NCBI GenBank assembly: GCA_964533705.1
Contig: CAZHMN010000005.1
Span: 1-57,199 of the forward strand
Direction: 5' to 3'
DNA: 57,199 bases
DNA from: CAZHMN01 sp964533705
GTDB lineage: Bacteria; Electryoneota; B3-LCP
The position numbers were made by a program, and so were the translations under genes. Shown one piece after another: positions 25,601 through 35,215 of the stretch; the stretch's first letter is position 1, and the number at the start of each line of letters is the position of its first letter. Under the pieces are notes generated by a model, which saw only the letters and a list, made by a program, of their open reading frames with translations, did no database searches and was not told the DNA's origin.

Positions 25601-26341
25601 CTATAAGGTTCCAAGAATTTGTTGAATTTTAAGCTTCCAAACCACCCAGATCGCCTCTCGCACAATCTGAGGTGACATCTTCGACTTGCCGTCCACCCGA
25701 TCCGTGAAAACAATAGGGATCTCCTTGATTCTAAAACCTTTTCTCCAGGCCCGGAAGCTCATTTCAATCTGGAAGGAGTAACCGTTGGAATGGATTTTAT
25801 CGAGGTCTATGGTTTCCAATATGCTTCGGCGAAAACATTTGAATCCACCCGTGGGGTCTTTGACAGGCATACCGGTGATCAGTCGGGTGTAGAAGGACGC
25901 ACCGTAAGAGAGGAGAAGACGACGCAGCGGCCAGTTTATAACATTGACGCCGGTGACATAACGAGAACCCAAAACCAGATCGGCGTCCTGGATCGCTTCT
26001 AAGAACCTGGGGAGAACGTTCGGATCGTGGGAAAGATCCGCGTCCATTTCGAAGACGAAATCATAGTCTTTTTCCAGAGCGAATTTAAATCCAGCGACAT
26101 AAGCCGTGCCCAAACCCATCTTTTCCGGCCGCTTTATGAGATAAATTCGATTACCATTTTTTTTCTGAAGTTCTTCCACTTGTTGCGCGGTGCCGTCCGG
26201 GGAATTGTCGTCAACGACGAGGATGTCAATTTGTGGGCTCTGCTTTAGCACTTCGGGAATAATGCGGCTAATATTCTCCGTTTCGTTATAAGTGGGCATC
26301 ACCACCAGAGCCCTCTGCCGGCTCTTTTCTGTTGCGTTCAT
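25601..26341 (-). CDS. polyprenol monophosphomannose synthase (DPM1-like GT2)
   Basis: A 246-residue GT-A enzyme that moves mannose (or another hexose) from a GDP-sugar to polyprenyl phosphate on the cytoplasmic face. It has VVMPTYNETENI, VVDDNSPDGT, the DxD-type motif EMDADLSHDP, LGSRYVTG and GGFKCFRR, and the family ending VDGKSKMSPQIVREA. It lacks the C-terminal membrane helices of longer relatives. It overlaps the RmlD-like gene by one base. The GT117-type protein at the head of this operon could use the lipid-linked sugar product. Confidence 0.92.
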   Translation of the reverse strand: MNATEKSRQRALVVMPTYNETENISRIIPEVLKQSPQIDILVVDDNSPDGTAQQVEELQKKNGNRIYLIKRPEKMGLGTAYVAGFKFALEKDYDFVFEMDADLSHDPNVLPRFLEAIQDADLVLGSRYVTGVNVINWPLRRLLLSYGASFYTRLITGMPVKDPTGGFKCFRRSILETIDLDKIHSNGYSFQIEMSFRAWRKGFRIKEIPIVFTDRVDGKSKMSPQIVREAIWVVWKLKIQQILGTL

Positions 26342-27336
26342 TATTTTTTGCCCCCCCAGGCGGTTTGAAGCATGCGGCGCTGTCGTTGGTATTCGGACAA
26401 TCCACCGGCGACGTCATTCGGGCGAAATTTCAAATCTTGCCAGATTTTATCCAGGCAGAAGGTGGAATCTTTAGGACGCTCTGCTTTTTGATCCAGATCC
26501 GCTGTCTTGATGGGTTTGATTCTGGCAGGATCTTCACCGAATTGCAATGCTATTTTTCGGGCAAATTGGTAACGGCTAATGGATTCACTGCCGGAGATGT
26601 GATAGATGCCCTGTTTGCGAAGTTGAATAATGCGGGCGATACCCCGAGCTAAATCGTCCGCCAGAGTGGGATTACCGGTCTGATCATCCACGATTTTCAG
26701 TTCTCCACCGCCGGTTAGGCGATCCACCACAAAGTCCACGAAGTTGGGTCGAATCTGGGGTGCGACGCCGTAGAGAACCTGGGTTCTGACGATGGTATGC
26801 GGCGCTCCACAGCCGCGCAGAATGTTTTCGGAGGCCAACTTGGATTTGCCGTAAAACCCCAGCGGTTTAACCGGATCTGTTTCTTTGTAGGGAGGCGTTA
26901 ATCCATCGAAGACATAATCGCTGGAGATGTGAACCAAATGCGCCCCGACTTTCTTGGCGGCGCGGATTAAATTCTCCACGGCCAGGACATTGACCCGCCA
27001 GCACATATCTCGCTCAATTTCGCAGAGGTCAACGTCGGTTATAGCGGCGGTATTGACGATAAAGCTGGGTCTGGTCTCGATAATCGCATCAATTAACGGG
27101 CTACTCTGGGTGATATCAATCGCTCGATATTGGAAAGAGCGGCCGGATAGATGCGTTTCCCCAGCCAAATCCAGACCGATGATTTCATTGGTGGGGGATA
27201 GTTGCTGGTGTAGCTTTTGCCCCAGTAGCCCATGACAGCCCGTGATTAGAATTCGTTCGGCATATGGAACGAAACTTTTCAGTACGTCATCCGCGGACAT
27301 GGTCACTCCCATTTTTTCGTAGACTGCCGTGCCCAT
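26341..27336 (-). CDS. RmlD-like NAD(P)-dependent sugar reductase
   Basis: A 331-residue short-chain dehydrogenase of the extended type, closest in motif pattern to dTDP-4-dehydrorhamnose reductase: nucleotide-binding ITGCHGLLGQ, VNTAAITDVD, SSDYVFDG, the catalytic Tyr/Lys in FYGKSK, and the RmlD-like late region DDQTGNPTLADDLARG. The family normally begins close to the nucleotide-binding strand, but here about 28 residues precede it. Met9 and Met13 are alternative starts; GGAGGG upstream of 27336 favours the first. It follows purE by one base. dTDP-rhamnose synthesis is a likely role, but rmlA, rmlB and rmlC are not nearby. Confidence 0.8.
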   Translation of the reverse strand: MGTAVYEKMGVTMSADDVLKSFVPYAERILITGCHGLLGQKLHQQLSPTNEIIGLDLAGETHLSGRSFQYRAIDITQSSPLIDAIIETRPSFIVNTAAITDVDLCEIERDMCWRVNVLAVENLIRAAKKVGAHLVHISSDYVFDGLTPPYKETDPVKPLGFYGKSKLASENILRGCGAPHTIVRTQVLYGVAPQIRPNFVDFVVDRLTGGGELKIVDDQTGNPTLADDLARGIARIIQLRKQGIYHISGSESISRYQFARKIALQFGEDPARIKPIKTADLDQKAERPKDSTFCLDKIWQDLKFRPNDVAGGLSEYQRQRRMLQTAWGGKK

Positions 27337-27337
27337 T

Positions 27338-27844
27338 TTAAGCTTGCCCTCCAGAATTGTGCTCGACCGGGAGGCGGCTTCCCATCAGCCGGAATTCTTC
27401 TAATCTGGCTCGGATTTCAGGGTCGTCCAATGCGGCGATTCTGGCGGCCAGGCACGCTGCGTTGACGGCTCCGGCTTTTCCGATGGTGGTAACCCCTACG
27501 GGAACTCCTGCGGGCATTTGAACGCTGGAAAGGAGGGCGTCCAGGCCTCCGAGCGTGGATGCGGCCAGGGGGACGGCAATGACGGGCAGGAGGCTGTGTG
27601 CGGCGCAGCTACCCGCTAAGTGAGCGGCCATGCCCGCGGCGGCGATAATCAGCAGATAGCCTTTTTCTGAAGCGTTGCGGGCTAATTCGGCAGTGGCTTC
27701 CGGCTGGCGATGAGCTGAACTTATGTGCCAGTCGGCGTCAAGGCCGAAGAACTTCAAATAGGGCTCCATGGCGGAAAGCGTATCCCGGTCGGATTCGCTG
27801 CCCATGAGAATTAGAATTCGCGGTGAAGATGGCATATTCGACAA
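27338..27844 (-). CDS. purE: 5-(carboxyamino)imidazole ribonucleotide mutase
   Basis: A 168-residue PurE that converts N5-CAIR to CAIR in purine synthesis. It has GSESDRDTL, the catalytic His in SSAHRQPE, AAAGMAAHLAG and the stretch VPLAASTLGGLDALLS...MPAGVPVGVTTIGKAGAVNAA. It appears class I by length and motif. purK is not in the window. It lies between a DUF4837 lipoprotein and the RmlD-like gene in a dense minus-strand run, so it is probably co-transcribed with surface genes of unrelated function. Confidence 0.95.
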   Translation of the reverse strand: MSNMPSSPRILILMGSESDRDTLSAMEPYLKFFGLDADWHISSAHRQPEATAELARNASEKGYLLIIAAAGMAAHLAGSCAAHSLLPVIAVPLAASTLGGLDALLSSVQMPAGVPVGVTTIGKAGAVNAACLAARIAALDDPEIRARLEEFRLMGSRLPVEHNSGGQA

Positions 27845-27861
27845 CCTAACTCAGGTTTCTC

Positions 27862-28908
27862 TCAGTATATTTGCGAACTATTTGCCGGTTTAAACGTCTC
27901 GAGAATCACTTCCAATTGCTTTACATAGGGCTCTTTGACGTCGCCGGGATTATAAACTTCACCTTCCAACAGGTAAACCCGTTTTTCTGCGGGATAAAAA
28001 AAGGCCCGGCAGAAAAACGGCCCACCGCCCAGAGATCCTTTGGTTTCCCATAAACCGCGCATCTCCAGGCCGGGATATCCGGCCACCTCGGATTCTCTGA
28101 CGCTCAGGTAATCTCGATTGGCCTGCACGGGATCGGCAAATTGCAAAGCCAGATTCGACCACGTGTCGAAAACCCAGGCGGAATCCAAGGGGTTCTCTTG
28201 CAGCACCTCGGATCGCCATAACGTGATCAGTCTATCGGGCGCGGAACGTTTCAGTCGGAGCCAACCTTCTTCAGGTTCCTCCCGCACCAGAACGTAATCA
28301 TGAGGGATACGCAGGTCGAAGCCATATCGTTCCCGGATTTCCCTGGATAAGTCCTTTTGCTCGTAGCTGCGATAGAGTTTCTTTTTTACGTATTCGCTGC
28401 GCTCCTTGTTAAAAGCCTCAAAAAAAAGCTCTGATTCGGATGCAAGGCGTTCTGCCAATGCTGATTCGCTGGGGGCAACCAGAATCATCATCTTCTGTTC
28501 TCTGGCCCATTCGTTTCGCTTTGTAAAGATGAAATATTCGCCATTTTCGACTCCCTGGCGAACTTCGGGCGAGAGCATTTTGGTGATCAACCGGGATACT
28601 TCACCCCGTCCGTTCAGGATGCCGACGAGCAGCAGATATTTTTGCGTTTGAAGCCTATCTAAACCTTCATAACCGGCGAAAATGGGGATGAAACGACGCT
28701 CGGGCTGAGGGGTTTCCAGGATTGGGCAGAAAGCCGTTAGGAGTGCGCTTTCCAGCTTTACCCGGAGATCGGCGTCTATCAGAATACCCAGCTCGTTATC
28801 GTTGCCGGTCGCTTGCGGCTTAACAGTACAGCCCGACAGCACCAGCAGAATCGGTAGATAGGATATTATCAACCAGCGTTGGATGTTCGTTTTGGAATCA
28901 CTGAACAT
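27862..28908 (-). CDS. DUF4837 family lipoprotein
   Basis: A 348-residue lipoprotein: basic start, hydrophobic segment WLIISYLPILLVL and lipobox LSGC, cleaved before Cys. The rest follows the DUF4837 pattern known from Bacteroidota and relatives: LLVGILNGRGEVSRLITKML, an FTKRNEWAREQKMMILVA stretch, GFDLRIPHDYVLVRE and LEMRGLWETKGSLGGGPF. Its function is unknown. It is expected at the outer or inner membrane facing the periplasm. It sits 17 bases before purE. Confidence 0.82.
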   Translation of the reverse strand: MFSDSKTNIQRWLIISYLPILLVLSGCTVKPQATGNDNELGILIDADLRVKLESALLTAFCPILETPQPERRFIPIFAGYEGLDRLQTQKYLLLVGILNGRGEVSRLITKMLSPEVRQGVENGEYFIFTKRNEWAREQKMMILVAPSESALAERLASESELFFEAFNKERSEYVKKKLYRSYEQKDLSREIRERYGFDLRIPHDYVLVREEPEEGWLRLKRSAPDRLITLWRSEVLQENPLDSAWVFDTWSNLALQFADPVQANRDYLSVRESEVAGYPGLEMRGLWETKGSLGGGPFFCRAFFYPAEKRVYLLEGEVYNPGDVKEPYVKQLEVILETFKPANSSQIY

Positions 28909-28919
28909 CGTAATCTCTC

Positions 28920-29876
28920 CTACATTTTCCTGAAAAGATAAAGAGTAGATGAGGCTCTTTCAGGTTTTGCTCCGTAAAAAAGACTTATCATTCCTATCAG
29001 CAAACCCCTTAAGGCTCTCAAACCGTTTAACATCCCCGTTGTCCAGCTTGTTTCCGATAGGAGCGAATGATAAAAGGGATCCAGCGGCAGTGCGTAACAC
29101 TTCATTAATTCAAAATTCTTTGGACTGAACAATTTTTCGACATCCTGAGGACGAAAATGATAGAGGTGGCGCGGCGCATCCCAGGCGGCCCAACGGGAAC
29201 CGTAAAATCGAGCGTCGAACGATCCCGGATTGGGCAGGGCAACGGCGAGCCGCCCACCGGGTTTAAGTGCTGCTGAAACGTTCGAGACGGCGCCATTTAG
29301 ATCGGGGAGATGCTCCAATGCGTGCCATAATGTGATCAAGTCGAAGGCCTTTTCCGGCAAAGCAACCTTTGCAGGATCACCCACCATGACCGAACAGCCG
29401 GAGGATTTCGCCACATCCGCGGCATTTCTATCAATTTCAAGACCGAGTGTATTCCAGCCTCGGTCTTTCATATAAGCGATAAATTCACCTGTACCGCACC
29501 CCACGTCGAGAAGGGCGCCGGACTTCAAATCTTTCGTGATTTTAGCGGCTTTCCAGCGCACTGTAAAGCGCCGCGCCAAACGAAACAGGCTTCCCATGAT
29601 TCCACCGCCGCGCCGGCGGTGAGGATCATAGGTTTCAGCTAGGTAGAACCGGAATAGATTACCGGGAATCGGTCGGGGATTTAGATATAGAAAACCGCAG
29701 GATGAGCAAACGACGATCGAGTAGGCATTCTCCCGCGGTTGATTTTCAGTGCCTGAGGCTTTAAAACTCAGGCGGTCGAGAACCGTCTCATAAATCCGGA
29801 AAGGACGCATTCCGCAGAGAGGACAAGGGATTTCCTCCAATTCCGCAGTAGCGTCAGCCGTTCCGGAATTAGTCAT
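28920..29876 (-). CDS. SAM-dependent methyltransferase with N-terminal zinc-ribbon
   Basis: About 318 residues from the ATG at 29876, which overlaps the previous gene by 8 bases. An N-terminal four-Cys zinc site (CPLCG and CSSCG) is followed by FLYLNPRP, a combination typical of methyltransferases in polysaccharide clusters. Then comes a class I SAM domain with motif I LLDVGCGTGEFI, the acidic residue in GLEID, and LITLWHALEHLPD. It probably methylates a sugar or lipid-linked glycan, given its neighbours; the substrate is not determined. Confidence 0.88.
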   Translation of the reverse strand: MTNSGTADATAELEEIPCPLCGMRPFRIYETVLDRLSFKASGTENQPRENAYSIVVCSSCGFLYLNPRPIPGNLFRFYLAETYDPHRRRGGGIMGSLFRLARRFTVRWKAAKITKDLKSGALLDVGCGTGEFIAYMKDRGWNTLGLEIDRNAADVAKSSGCSVMVGDPAKVALPEKAFDLITLWHALEHLPDLNGAVSNVSAALKPGGRLAVALPNPGSFDARFYGSRWAAWDAPRHLYHFRPQDVEKLFSPKNFELMKCYALPLDPFYHSLLSETSWTTGMLNGLRALRGLLIGMISLFYGAKPERASSTLYLFRKM

Positions 29877-30681
29877 ATTGCTTCCATTTGGCCGCCGGCT
29901 CGAAGTAGACGCGCAATCCGATCTCGGCGAATGCACCGCTGAAATTCACCTCGAAGGTATCAAAGGTTCCCGGCCAGTACACGATTTGCCCTTCCTCGTA
30001 CGTCCCGGAGGGGCCCGTCACCTCCCGGTAGTATTTGAAGCGATTGATTTGTGCCAGCCTGAAGCCGCCGCCCAGTTTCAACGAAACTGCGTTGGACAGG
30101 AAGAATTCTCCACCTAGGCTACCCATGAAACCGAACGACCGGCCGTGAGCTCCGTAAATTCCTTCTCCGTAATAACTCTGGGCGGAAGACCCCTCATACT
30201 CCAGGTCTAAAGAGGCGAAGTAAAAAGTGGGACCTGCGCCGATTTGAAGGTTGAATCTCGGTGATAGGTGCCAGTAATAATTCCCGGTCAGGAAGATTTC
30301 CACTGCGTTCATATAGGTGCGAACCGCTTGCTCCTGGTTATTGGCGTCCAGGGCTGTTGCAGTGGCTTCGTCGGTGCCCAGAACATTCAGGCCGATGTGC
30401 CAGCCGAAGTAATCCTTGCTCTTATAGAGCAGCGAGACGCCACCGGTGATGGCACCGGTGGATTCATCATACCCTCTTCCGGTGATGCTCGCTCCCATGC
30501 CACTCAGGACGTCATCGAAATCCTGGGCGGTGGTATTAGGGTCAGAGTTGTCCAGATATGAGCCATATCCTCCACGCAGTTCAATACCATATTTGTGCTC
30601 GATATCCTCAGCCTGCGCAAAGGAATTCGCCGCTATTGTCAGAATGAAACTAAAGCAAACCACCCATTTTAAAGCACGCAT
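29869..30681 (-). CDS. outer-membrane beta-barrel protein
   Basis: About 270 residues from the ATG at 30681, preceded by AGGAGGAG. A signal peptide (MRALKWVVCFSFILTIAANSFA) leads to alternating amphipathic strands such as YGIELRGGYGSYL, FGWHIGLNVLG and FNLQIGAGPTFYF, ending in a strand rich in aromatics (AEIGLRVYFEP). This is an OmpA/OprF-type eight- to ten-strand barrel by pattern. There is no C-terminal peptidoglycan-binding domain. Function unknown. It is embedded in the glycan operon. Confidence 0.75.
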   Translation of the reverse strand: MRALKWVVCFSFILTIAANSFAQAEDIEHKYGIELRGGYGSYLDNSDPNTTAQDFDDVLSGMGASITGRGYDESTGAITGGVSLLYKSKDYFGWHIGLNVLGTDEATATALDANNQEQAVRTYMNAVEIFLTGNYYWHLSPRFNLQIGAGPTFYFASLDLEYEGSSAQSYYGEGIYGAHGRSFGFMGSLGGEFFLSNAVSLKLGGGFRLAQINRFKYYREVTGPSGTYEEGQIVYWPGTFDTFEVNFSGAFAEIGLRVYFEPAAKWKQYD

Positions 30682-30713
30682 CTCTCCTCCTGTGTTCAGC
30701 ATGATGCAATTTC

Positions 30714-31769
30714 CTAAAGTTCGTTACGATGCAATATTTGCGCGGTTTCGCGCTTTTGCAACACGAAATGCTGGATAATTACTGATCCCCGGTACATTCT
30801 TTTCATAACCTGTTTATCGCTTACTCGCCGGACTTTTTGAACGTAGCGCCGCTTGCGAAGGGACTTGTAAAGCAGCACCGGCAGAATGAATTGCACGTAG
30901 AGGGCCGCCGGGCCGCGGCGAAAGTCTCGTCGCAGGAATGATATTACGATTATACCCCATTCGAAGATAATTCTAAAGGGCAAAATCCAGACCAGACGAG
31001 AAATCGAATAATTTTTGATTAAACAGATAATGCTGTTGCGATGGTTTAAATACATTTTACGGCGTTCAGTGTTGGGCAGTGTATGCCCGGAATAGTGGTA
31101 AACCTTAGCCTGGGGAACCCTGACTAGTTTATATCCCGCCAGGTGAAGCCGCCAGGCTAAATCAATTTCCTCCATATGGGCGAAAAAATCTTCATCCAGA
31201 AGCCCGACTTCTTCCAATGCTTTGCGTCGGAAAATCGCGCAGGTACCACAGGCCCAAAAAATTTGCGAAGGGGAATCGTACTGTCCTCGATCTTCTTCCA
31301 GCGACATGAACGTCCTGCCGAAGGCGAAAGGATACCCGAAAATATCCATAAGTCCTCCGCAGGCTCCGGCATAGTCGAATCGGGTTTTCTCCTGGACGTT
31401 TAATAGCTTCGGTTGGGCGCCGCCTAATTCTGGATCGTTTTCCATGGTCTGGACCAAGGCCGCGATCGCTTCGGGCGCCAGAATCGTATCATCATTTAGG
31501 AGCAGTACCAGATCCGCCGCCGATGAGCGCAATCCGACGTTGCACCCGCCGGCGTAGCCCCTGTTGTCCTTTAGTTTGATCTGTTTGACTTCCGGGAATT
31601 CGATCGTGACCATTTCCCGGCTGCCGTCAGTGGAGCCGTTGTCCACCAGGATAACTTCAAAATCCCGAAATGTCGAATCATAAATACTTCGCAAACAGTC
31701 TCGTAATATATCAAGCCCCTTCAAGTGAGGAATAATAATGCTTAATTTCGGGGTGTTCGCGAGGTTCAC
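30714..31769 (-). CDS. GT2 glycosyltransferase, rhamnosyltransferase-like
   Basis: A 351-residue GT-A enzyme: SIIIPHLKGLDILRDCLRSI, VDNGSTDGSREM, RGYAGGCNVGL, metal-binding LLLNDDT and the acceptor-side HMEEIDLAWR. A C-terminal amphipathic or membrane region (about 255-300, WILPFRIIFEWGIIVISFL) probably anchors it to the inner membrane. It resembles WbbL-type rhamnosyltransferases; the actual donor sugar is unknown. Its start overlaps the DUF2723 stop by 4 bases, so the two are translationally coupled. Confidence 0.88.
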   Translation of the reverse strand: MNLANTPKLSIIIPHLKGLDILRDCLRSIYDSTFRDFEVILVDNGSTDGSREMVTIEFPEVKQIKLKDNRGYAGGCNVGLRSSAADLVLLLNDDTILAPEAIAALVQTMENDPELGGAQPKLLNVQEKTRFDYAGACGGLMDIFGYPFAFGRTFMSLEEDRGQYDSPSQIFWACGTCAIFRRKALEEVGLLDEDFFAHMEEIDLAWRLHLAGYKLVRVPQAKVYHYSGHTLPNTERRKMYLNHRNSIICLIKNYSISRLVWILPFRIIFEWGIIVISFLRRDFRRGPAALYVQFILPVLLYKSLRKRRYVQKVRRVSDKQVMKRMYRGSVIIQHFVLQKRETAQILHRNEL

Positions 31770-34690
31770 GGTGCGTTGCCCTGGGCCAATTCCCGGAAAT
31801 GCTTCAGACGTTCTTTCGCTTGGGCGTCGTTTGGATGGGAATCAACCCATCCCTGCAGTAATTCCTGAGCGCGAACGTAATCCTTTTGTCTCTCATATAC
31901 CAATAGGAGTCCTCCCACAACGGCTCCGTCATTGGGCTTCTTGAGCATTAAATCTTCGAAGACCTGTCGAGCCTCATCCAACTGGTTCAACTGCAGATAT
32001 GTCGTCGCCAACCGCTTGGATTGATCCGCGTTCAAAGGTTTGGAACGCACCTCATCCAGCAAGCTCATGGCGTCGTCCATTCTGTTCATCTGTTTATAGG
32101 CGACAGCCACTTCCAATTTCATTTCGGGACTGGAATCTTCTTTCAACACTCTGCGGAACAGAGCTTCGGCTGCCGTCGTATCGCCCACCCATTGCAAATA
32201 GATGGCTCCATAGCGGAAGAGCTTATCCGGAGGCAATCCGGGTCGGGAGGCCAAGCGTTCCAGCCGTCTGGGTAGCTCCTCAGGCCGTCCCAGATCGGAG
32301 TACAACTGGCCGATGTGCAGAACGATTTCCTCAGAATTGATGGGAACGACATCTTCGGGAAGATATTTGTCCATGCTGTCGAGGATGAAGAGTACCTTGT
32401 CGTTATCGGAAAGGTCGTCGAATACAGCCAGCGTTTCATCCGGAGGTTTAGTCGGATCATAGATGGCGGTACCGGGTCGTCCCAAGGCCAAATAGTGGGT
32501 GGCCAATTGCAGGAAGGCGCTGCGATAGTTCTGGAGTAACCGGTAAACGTTATCGTCATAATGGATATTCGGATTATCCAGATTGCGGTAGTAATCCCGG
32601 TATTTCACCAACAAATTTTCCCGGAGCTTATCGGGGTTAATTTTCTGGTTTGGCACCGGATTTAAGCGGAAGGCCAGACCTTCCATAGTGAGGTGATCCT
32701 GCAATCCCAGCATGTTGCTGTTGGAAACGGTTACGGCAAAGTAAATCGGCCTTCTCCACTTGTTGGCGCGAATAATGTCAATGATCATCATATCCTGCAC
32801 TCGCAGGAAATTATTCTCACCGGTATCGCCGGGGCCGGTGGGGAGGTGCATGGTGGCCGGGATGTCCCATTCAATGTCCTCGCCGCTCGGCGTTTCGATG
32901 CGGATGACGGTCGGGCGGTCGGGATCATTCTTGGGCCAGTAGCGCGCCCGCAGGGCGGTTAGATCGTTTTGATCCAGGTAGCGGTTGATGTAATCATCGC
33001 TGAAGGTCATGGGGACCTTCGGCTCCTGGTGTTTTAACTGGAGAATGTACCAGCCGGTATTCAGAAGCGAAAGATTGACCACTCGAACGTCCTTACGGAC
33101 TCCTTCGACTTCCTGGAGATACCATAACGGGAAGGTATCATTATCGCCGTTGGTGAAAATGATGCCTCCGGGATCGCAGGTTTCCAGGATGTTTCGGGAA
33201 TAGTCCCAGGCGACGAAGTTGCCGGCTCGGCTGTGCATGCGATAGTTCTTGGCGAACATGTTCATCGGAATCGCCACGAAGAGCAGAGCCAAAACGAGAG
33301 CAACCCGGGGCAGGTTATTCTTTCCTTTGAACCAGCGCGATGCGTAAGCCAGCAGTCCCTGCGCCCCGATCCCGATCCAGAGGGCGAAGGCGTAAAAACT
33401 TCCCGTGTAGGCATAGTCTCGTTCACGGGGTTGTGGGTCGTTCTGGTTCAAATAGACGATAACGGCATACCCGGTCATCAGAAATAGAGTGAACACGACC
33501 AATGCCCGACGGCGATCTTTTGAGACGTGGTGTGCTAAACCGAAAAGCCCCAGAAGAAGAGGGAGTGCGTAAAATTTTGAGATGTCCACCCTGGCGCCCT
33601 GGTAGTCTCCATCCTGCCCTACGAATTGCCACAGGAAGTAGCGGTTATACATGTGGTCAACCTGATAACGCCAGAAGAAATCCCATTCGCTGGAATATTT
33701 TGGATCGTTGTTCCAGCGGCGGGGAAAGAGTCCCACATCCCCGTATTGCTCGCGGTTCAAGTAGAATAAAAAGCGCTCGATGGTGTCGGGATTATTCTCG
33801 TCAATGGGGGGGTTAAGGGTGGAACGGATGAAGATCACACCGTAGGTAGAATAGCCCAAAATGATCAGAAAGACGGAGATCAGTGCTAAAGATGCAACCC
33901 TTTGGTGGGCTTTGACGGCGTAGTAAATCCCCAGCAGAACCGCCAGGAAGATGATAAGTGGAAATATAGCATTTATTTTTAAGGTGGCCGGCAGCCACTT
34001 AACAATGCCGGGATAGATTACGAAAAAGCCCACAACTGTTATCGCCACCAGGGCAAAAAAGGTAGACCAGCTAAATTCCTTTTTGCGGAAGTAGATGACC
34101 AGAGCGATAGCAGGGATTGCCAGGATATTTAACAAGTGCGCTCCTATGGCCAGACCTATGATGTAGGCGATGATCAACAGCAGCCGATCGCTGGCCGGAT
34201 TGTCCGCTTCATCCGCCCAGCGGACGATCAGGTAGAAAACCATGGCTGTGAAGAAGAGGCTGATGGCGTACACTTCCGCTTCGACGGCGTTGAACCAGTG
34301 ACTGTGTGTGAAGGCGAAGGTCAGCGCCCCAATCGCGGCACCGCCGTAGGTGATCAGGGCGTCCAGAGTGCTCTCTTCCCGGCCGCGGTAGAGCCGGATC
34401 AGACGGACGATGGTCAGGTATAGCAGCATGATCGTCAGAGCCGACACGATGACGCTGATCAGGTTGACTCGCCAGCCGATGTCTTTAAAGGGGATAAGGC
34501 TGAAAAGATGCCCCAGGAGGAGAAAGAAGGGAGAGCCGGGCGGATGGGGGACGCTCATCGTCACGGAGCAGGCGATGAATTCGCCGCAATCCCAGAAAGA
34601 CAGGGTGGGCGCCACCGTGCTCAAGTAGATGATCAGGCAGAGGACGAACAGCAAACCGGCGATCAGGCGATGGATTACTTTTAAGTCCAT
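31766..34690 (-). CDS. DUF2723 (GT117) membrane glycosyltransferase with C-terminal TPRs
   Basis: About 974 residues from the ATG at 34690; an upstream TTG at 34741 is less likely. The N-terminal half is a DUF2723 PMT-like module: TLSFWDCGEFIA, VPHPPGSPFFLLLG and some 10-12 membrane helices (FWDCGEF carries the catalytic acid in this family). A soluble region follows (NGDNDTFPLWYLQEVEGVR, about 520-560). The last about 190 residues are TPR-like repeats (AAEALFRRVLKED, AYKQMNRMDDAMSLL, TYLQLNQLDEARQVF). Such proteins in FCB bacteria are thought to transfer sugars from polyprenyl phosphate to surface proteins. It heads a long operon and has a good promoter at 34753-34781. Confidence 0.9.
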   Translation of the reverse strand: MDLKVIHRLIAGLLFVLCLIIYLSTVAPTLSFWDCGEFIACSVTMSVPHPPGSPFFLLLGHLFSLIPFKDIGWRVNLISVIVSALTIMLLYLTIVRLIRLYRGREESTLDALITYGGAAIGALTFAFTHSHWFNAVEAEVYAISLFFTAMVFYLIVRWADEADNPASDRLLLIIAYIIGLAIGAHLLNILAIPAIALVIYFRKKEFSWSTFFALVAITVVGFFVIYPGIVKWLPATLKINAIFPLIIFLAVLLGIYYAVKAHQRVASLALISVFLIILGYSTYGVIFIRSTLNPPIDENNPDTIERFLFYLNREQYGDVGLFPRRWNNDPKYSSEWDFFWRYQVDHMYNRYFLWQFVGQDGDYQGARVDISKFYALPLLLGLFGLAHHVSKDRRRALVVFTLFLMTGYAVIVYLNQNDPQPRERDYAYTGSFYAFALWIGIGAQGLLAYASRWFKGKNNLPRVALVLALLFVAIPMNMFAKNYRMHSRAGNFVAWDYSRNILETCDPGGIIFTNGDNDTFPLWYLQEVEGVRKDVRVVNLSLLNTGWYILQLKHQEPKVPMTFSDDYINRYLDQNDLTALRARYWPKNDPDRPTVIRIETPSGEDIEWDIPATMHLPTGPGDTGENNFLRVQDMMIIDIIRANKWRRPIYFAVTVSNSNMLGLQDHLTMEGLAFRLNPVPNQKINPDKLRENLLVKYRDYYRNLDNPNIHYDDNVYRLLQNYRSAFLQLATHYLALGRPGTAIYDPTKPPDETLAVFDDLSDNDKVLFILDSMDKYLPEDVVPINSEEIVLHIGQLYSDLGRPEELPRRLERLASRPGLPPDKLFRYGAIYLQWVGDTTAAEALFRRVLKEDSSPEMKLEVAVAYKQMNRMDDAMSLLDEVRSKPLNADQSKRLATTYLQLNQLDEARQVFEDLMLKKPNDGAVVGGLLLVYERQKDYVRAQELLQGWVDSHPNDAQAKERLKHFRELAQGNAP

Positions 34691-34752
34691 TGAGGCTGCT
34701 TTAGGTTTCAGTAATTTCGTCAAACGATCTGAACCGCGCAAGATAGAAATAA

Positions 34753-34781
34753 AATTTACTAAATTTATACATATATGTCAA
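34753..34781 (-). promoter_or_regulatory. sigma70-type promoter of the glycan operon
   Basis: On the minus strand TTGACA (34781-34776), a 17-base spacer and TAAATT (34758-34753), about 60 bases before the DUF2723 ATG. Confidence 0.65.
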
Positions 34782-34934
34782 GCGAAATTGTGGACGTACG
34801 TTTAAGGACAATAAATCCCGCCAAATTCTCATAAGCGCGGGTTGATTATGCTTTCAAGTAAGAGTGATGGCCTTGTTTTCTATCACTACAGTGGTTCAGG
34901 AAACGAAAAGTGCAGCAAGCCGAAATGATTCCGG

Positions 34935-35150
34935 TCAGGAAGTTTTTGCCTTACTCTGAGACCGTCCGGTCAGCTTTCCGACAATGAAACCGACGATAAA
35001 ACCGACCAGGAGGGTCAGGGGCAAAAGGATGATCTGGGACATGTAGAACGACCAGAAGAACAGGTTGACCTTGACGGCGTGGCTGTTCTGCACGACGATG
35101 ATCAACACCAATACGATCAGAATCGTCAGGATGATGGTTTTGGGTTTCAT
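34935..35150 (-). CDS. LapA-domain small membrane protein
   Basis: A 71-residue protein from the ATG at 35150, chosen because AGGAG lies 6 bases upstream. Two membrane helices (TIILTILIVLVLIIVVQNS and IILLPLTLLVGFIVGFIVG) flank the loop AVKVNLFFWSF, the LapA/DUF1049 pattern (the VNLFFW motif is diagnostic). In E. coli LapA works with LapB in lipopolysaccharide assembly; lapB is not here. Confidence 0.8.
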   Translation of the reverse strand: MKPKTIILTILIVLVLIIVVQNSHAVKVNLFFWSFYMSQIILLPLTLLVGFIVGFIVGKLTGRSQSKAKTS

Positions 35151-35215
35151 TTTGGGCTCCTGTGGAACCAACGGTATAATTAATCTACTAAGAAGCGGTA
35201 AGTTCGTTCCCGGAA

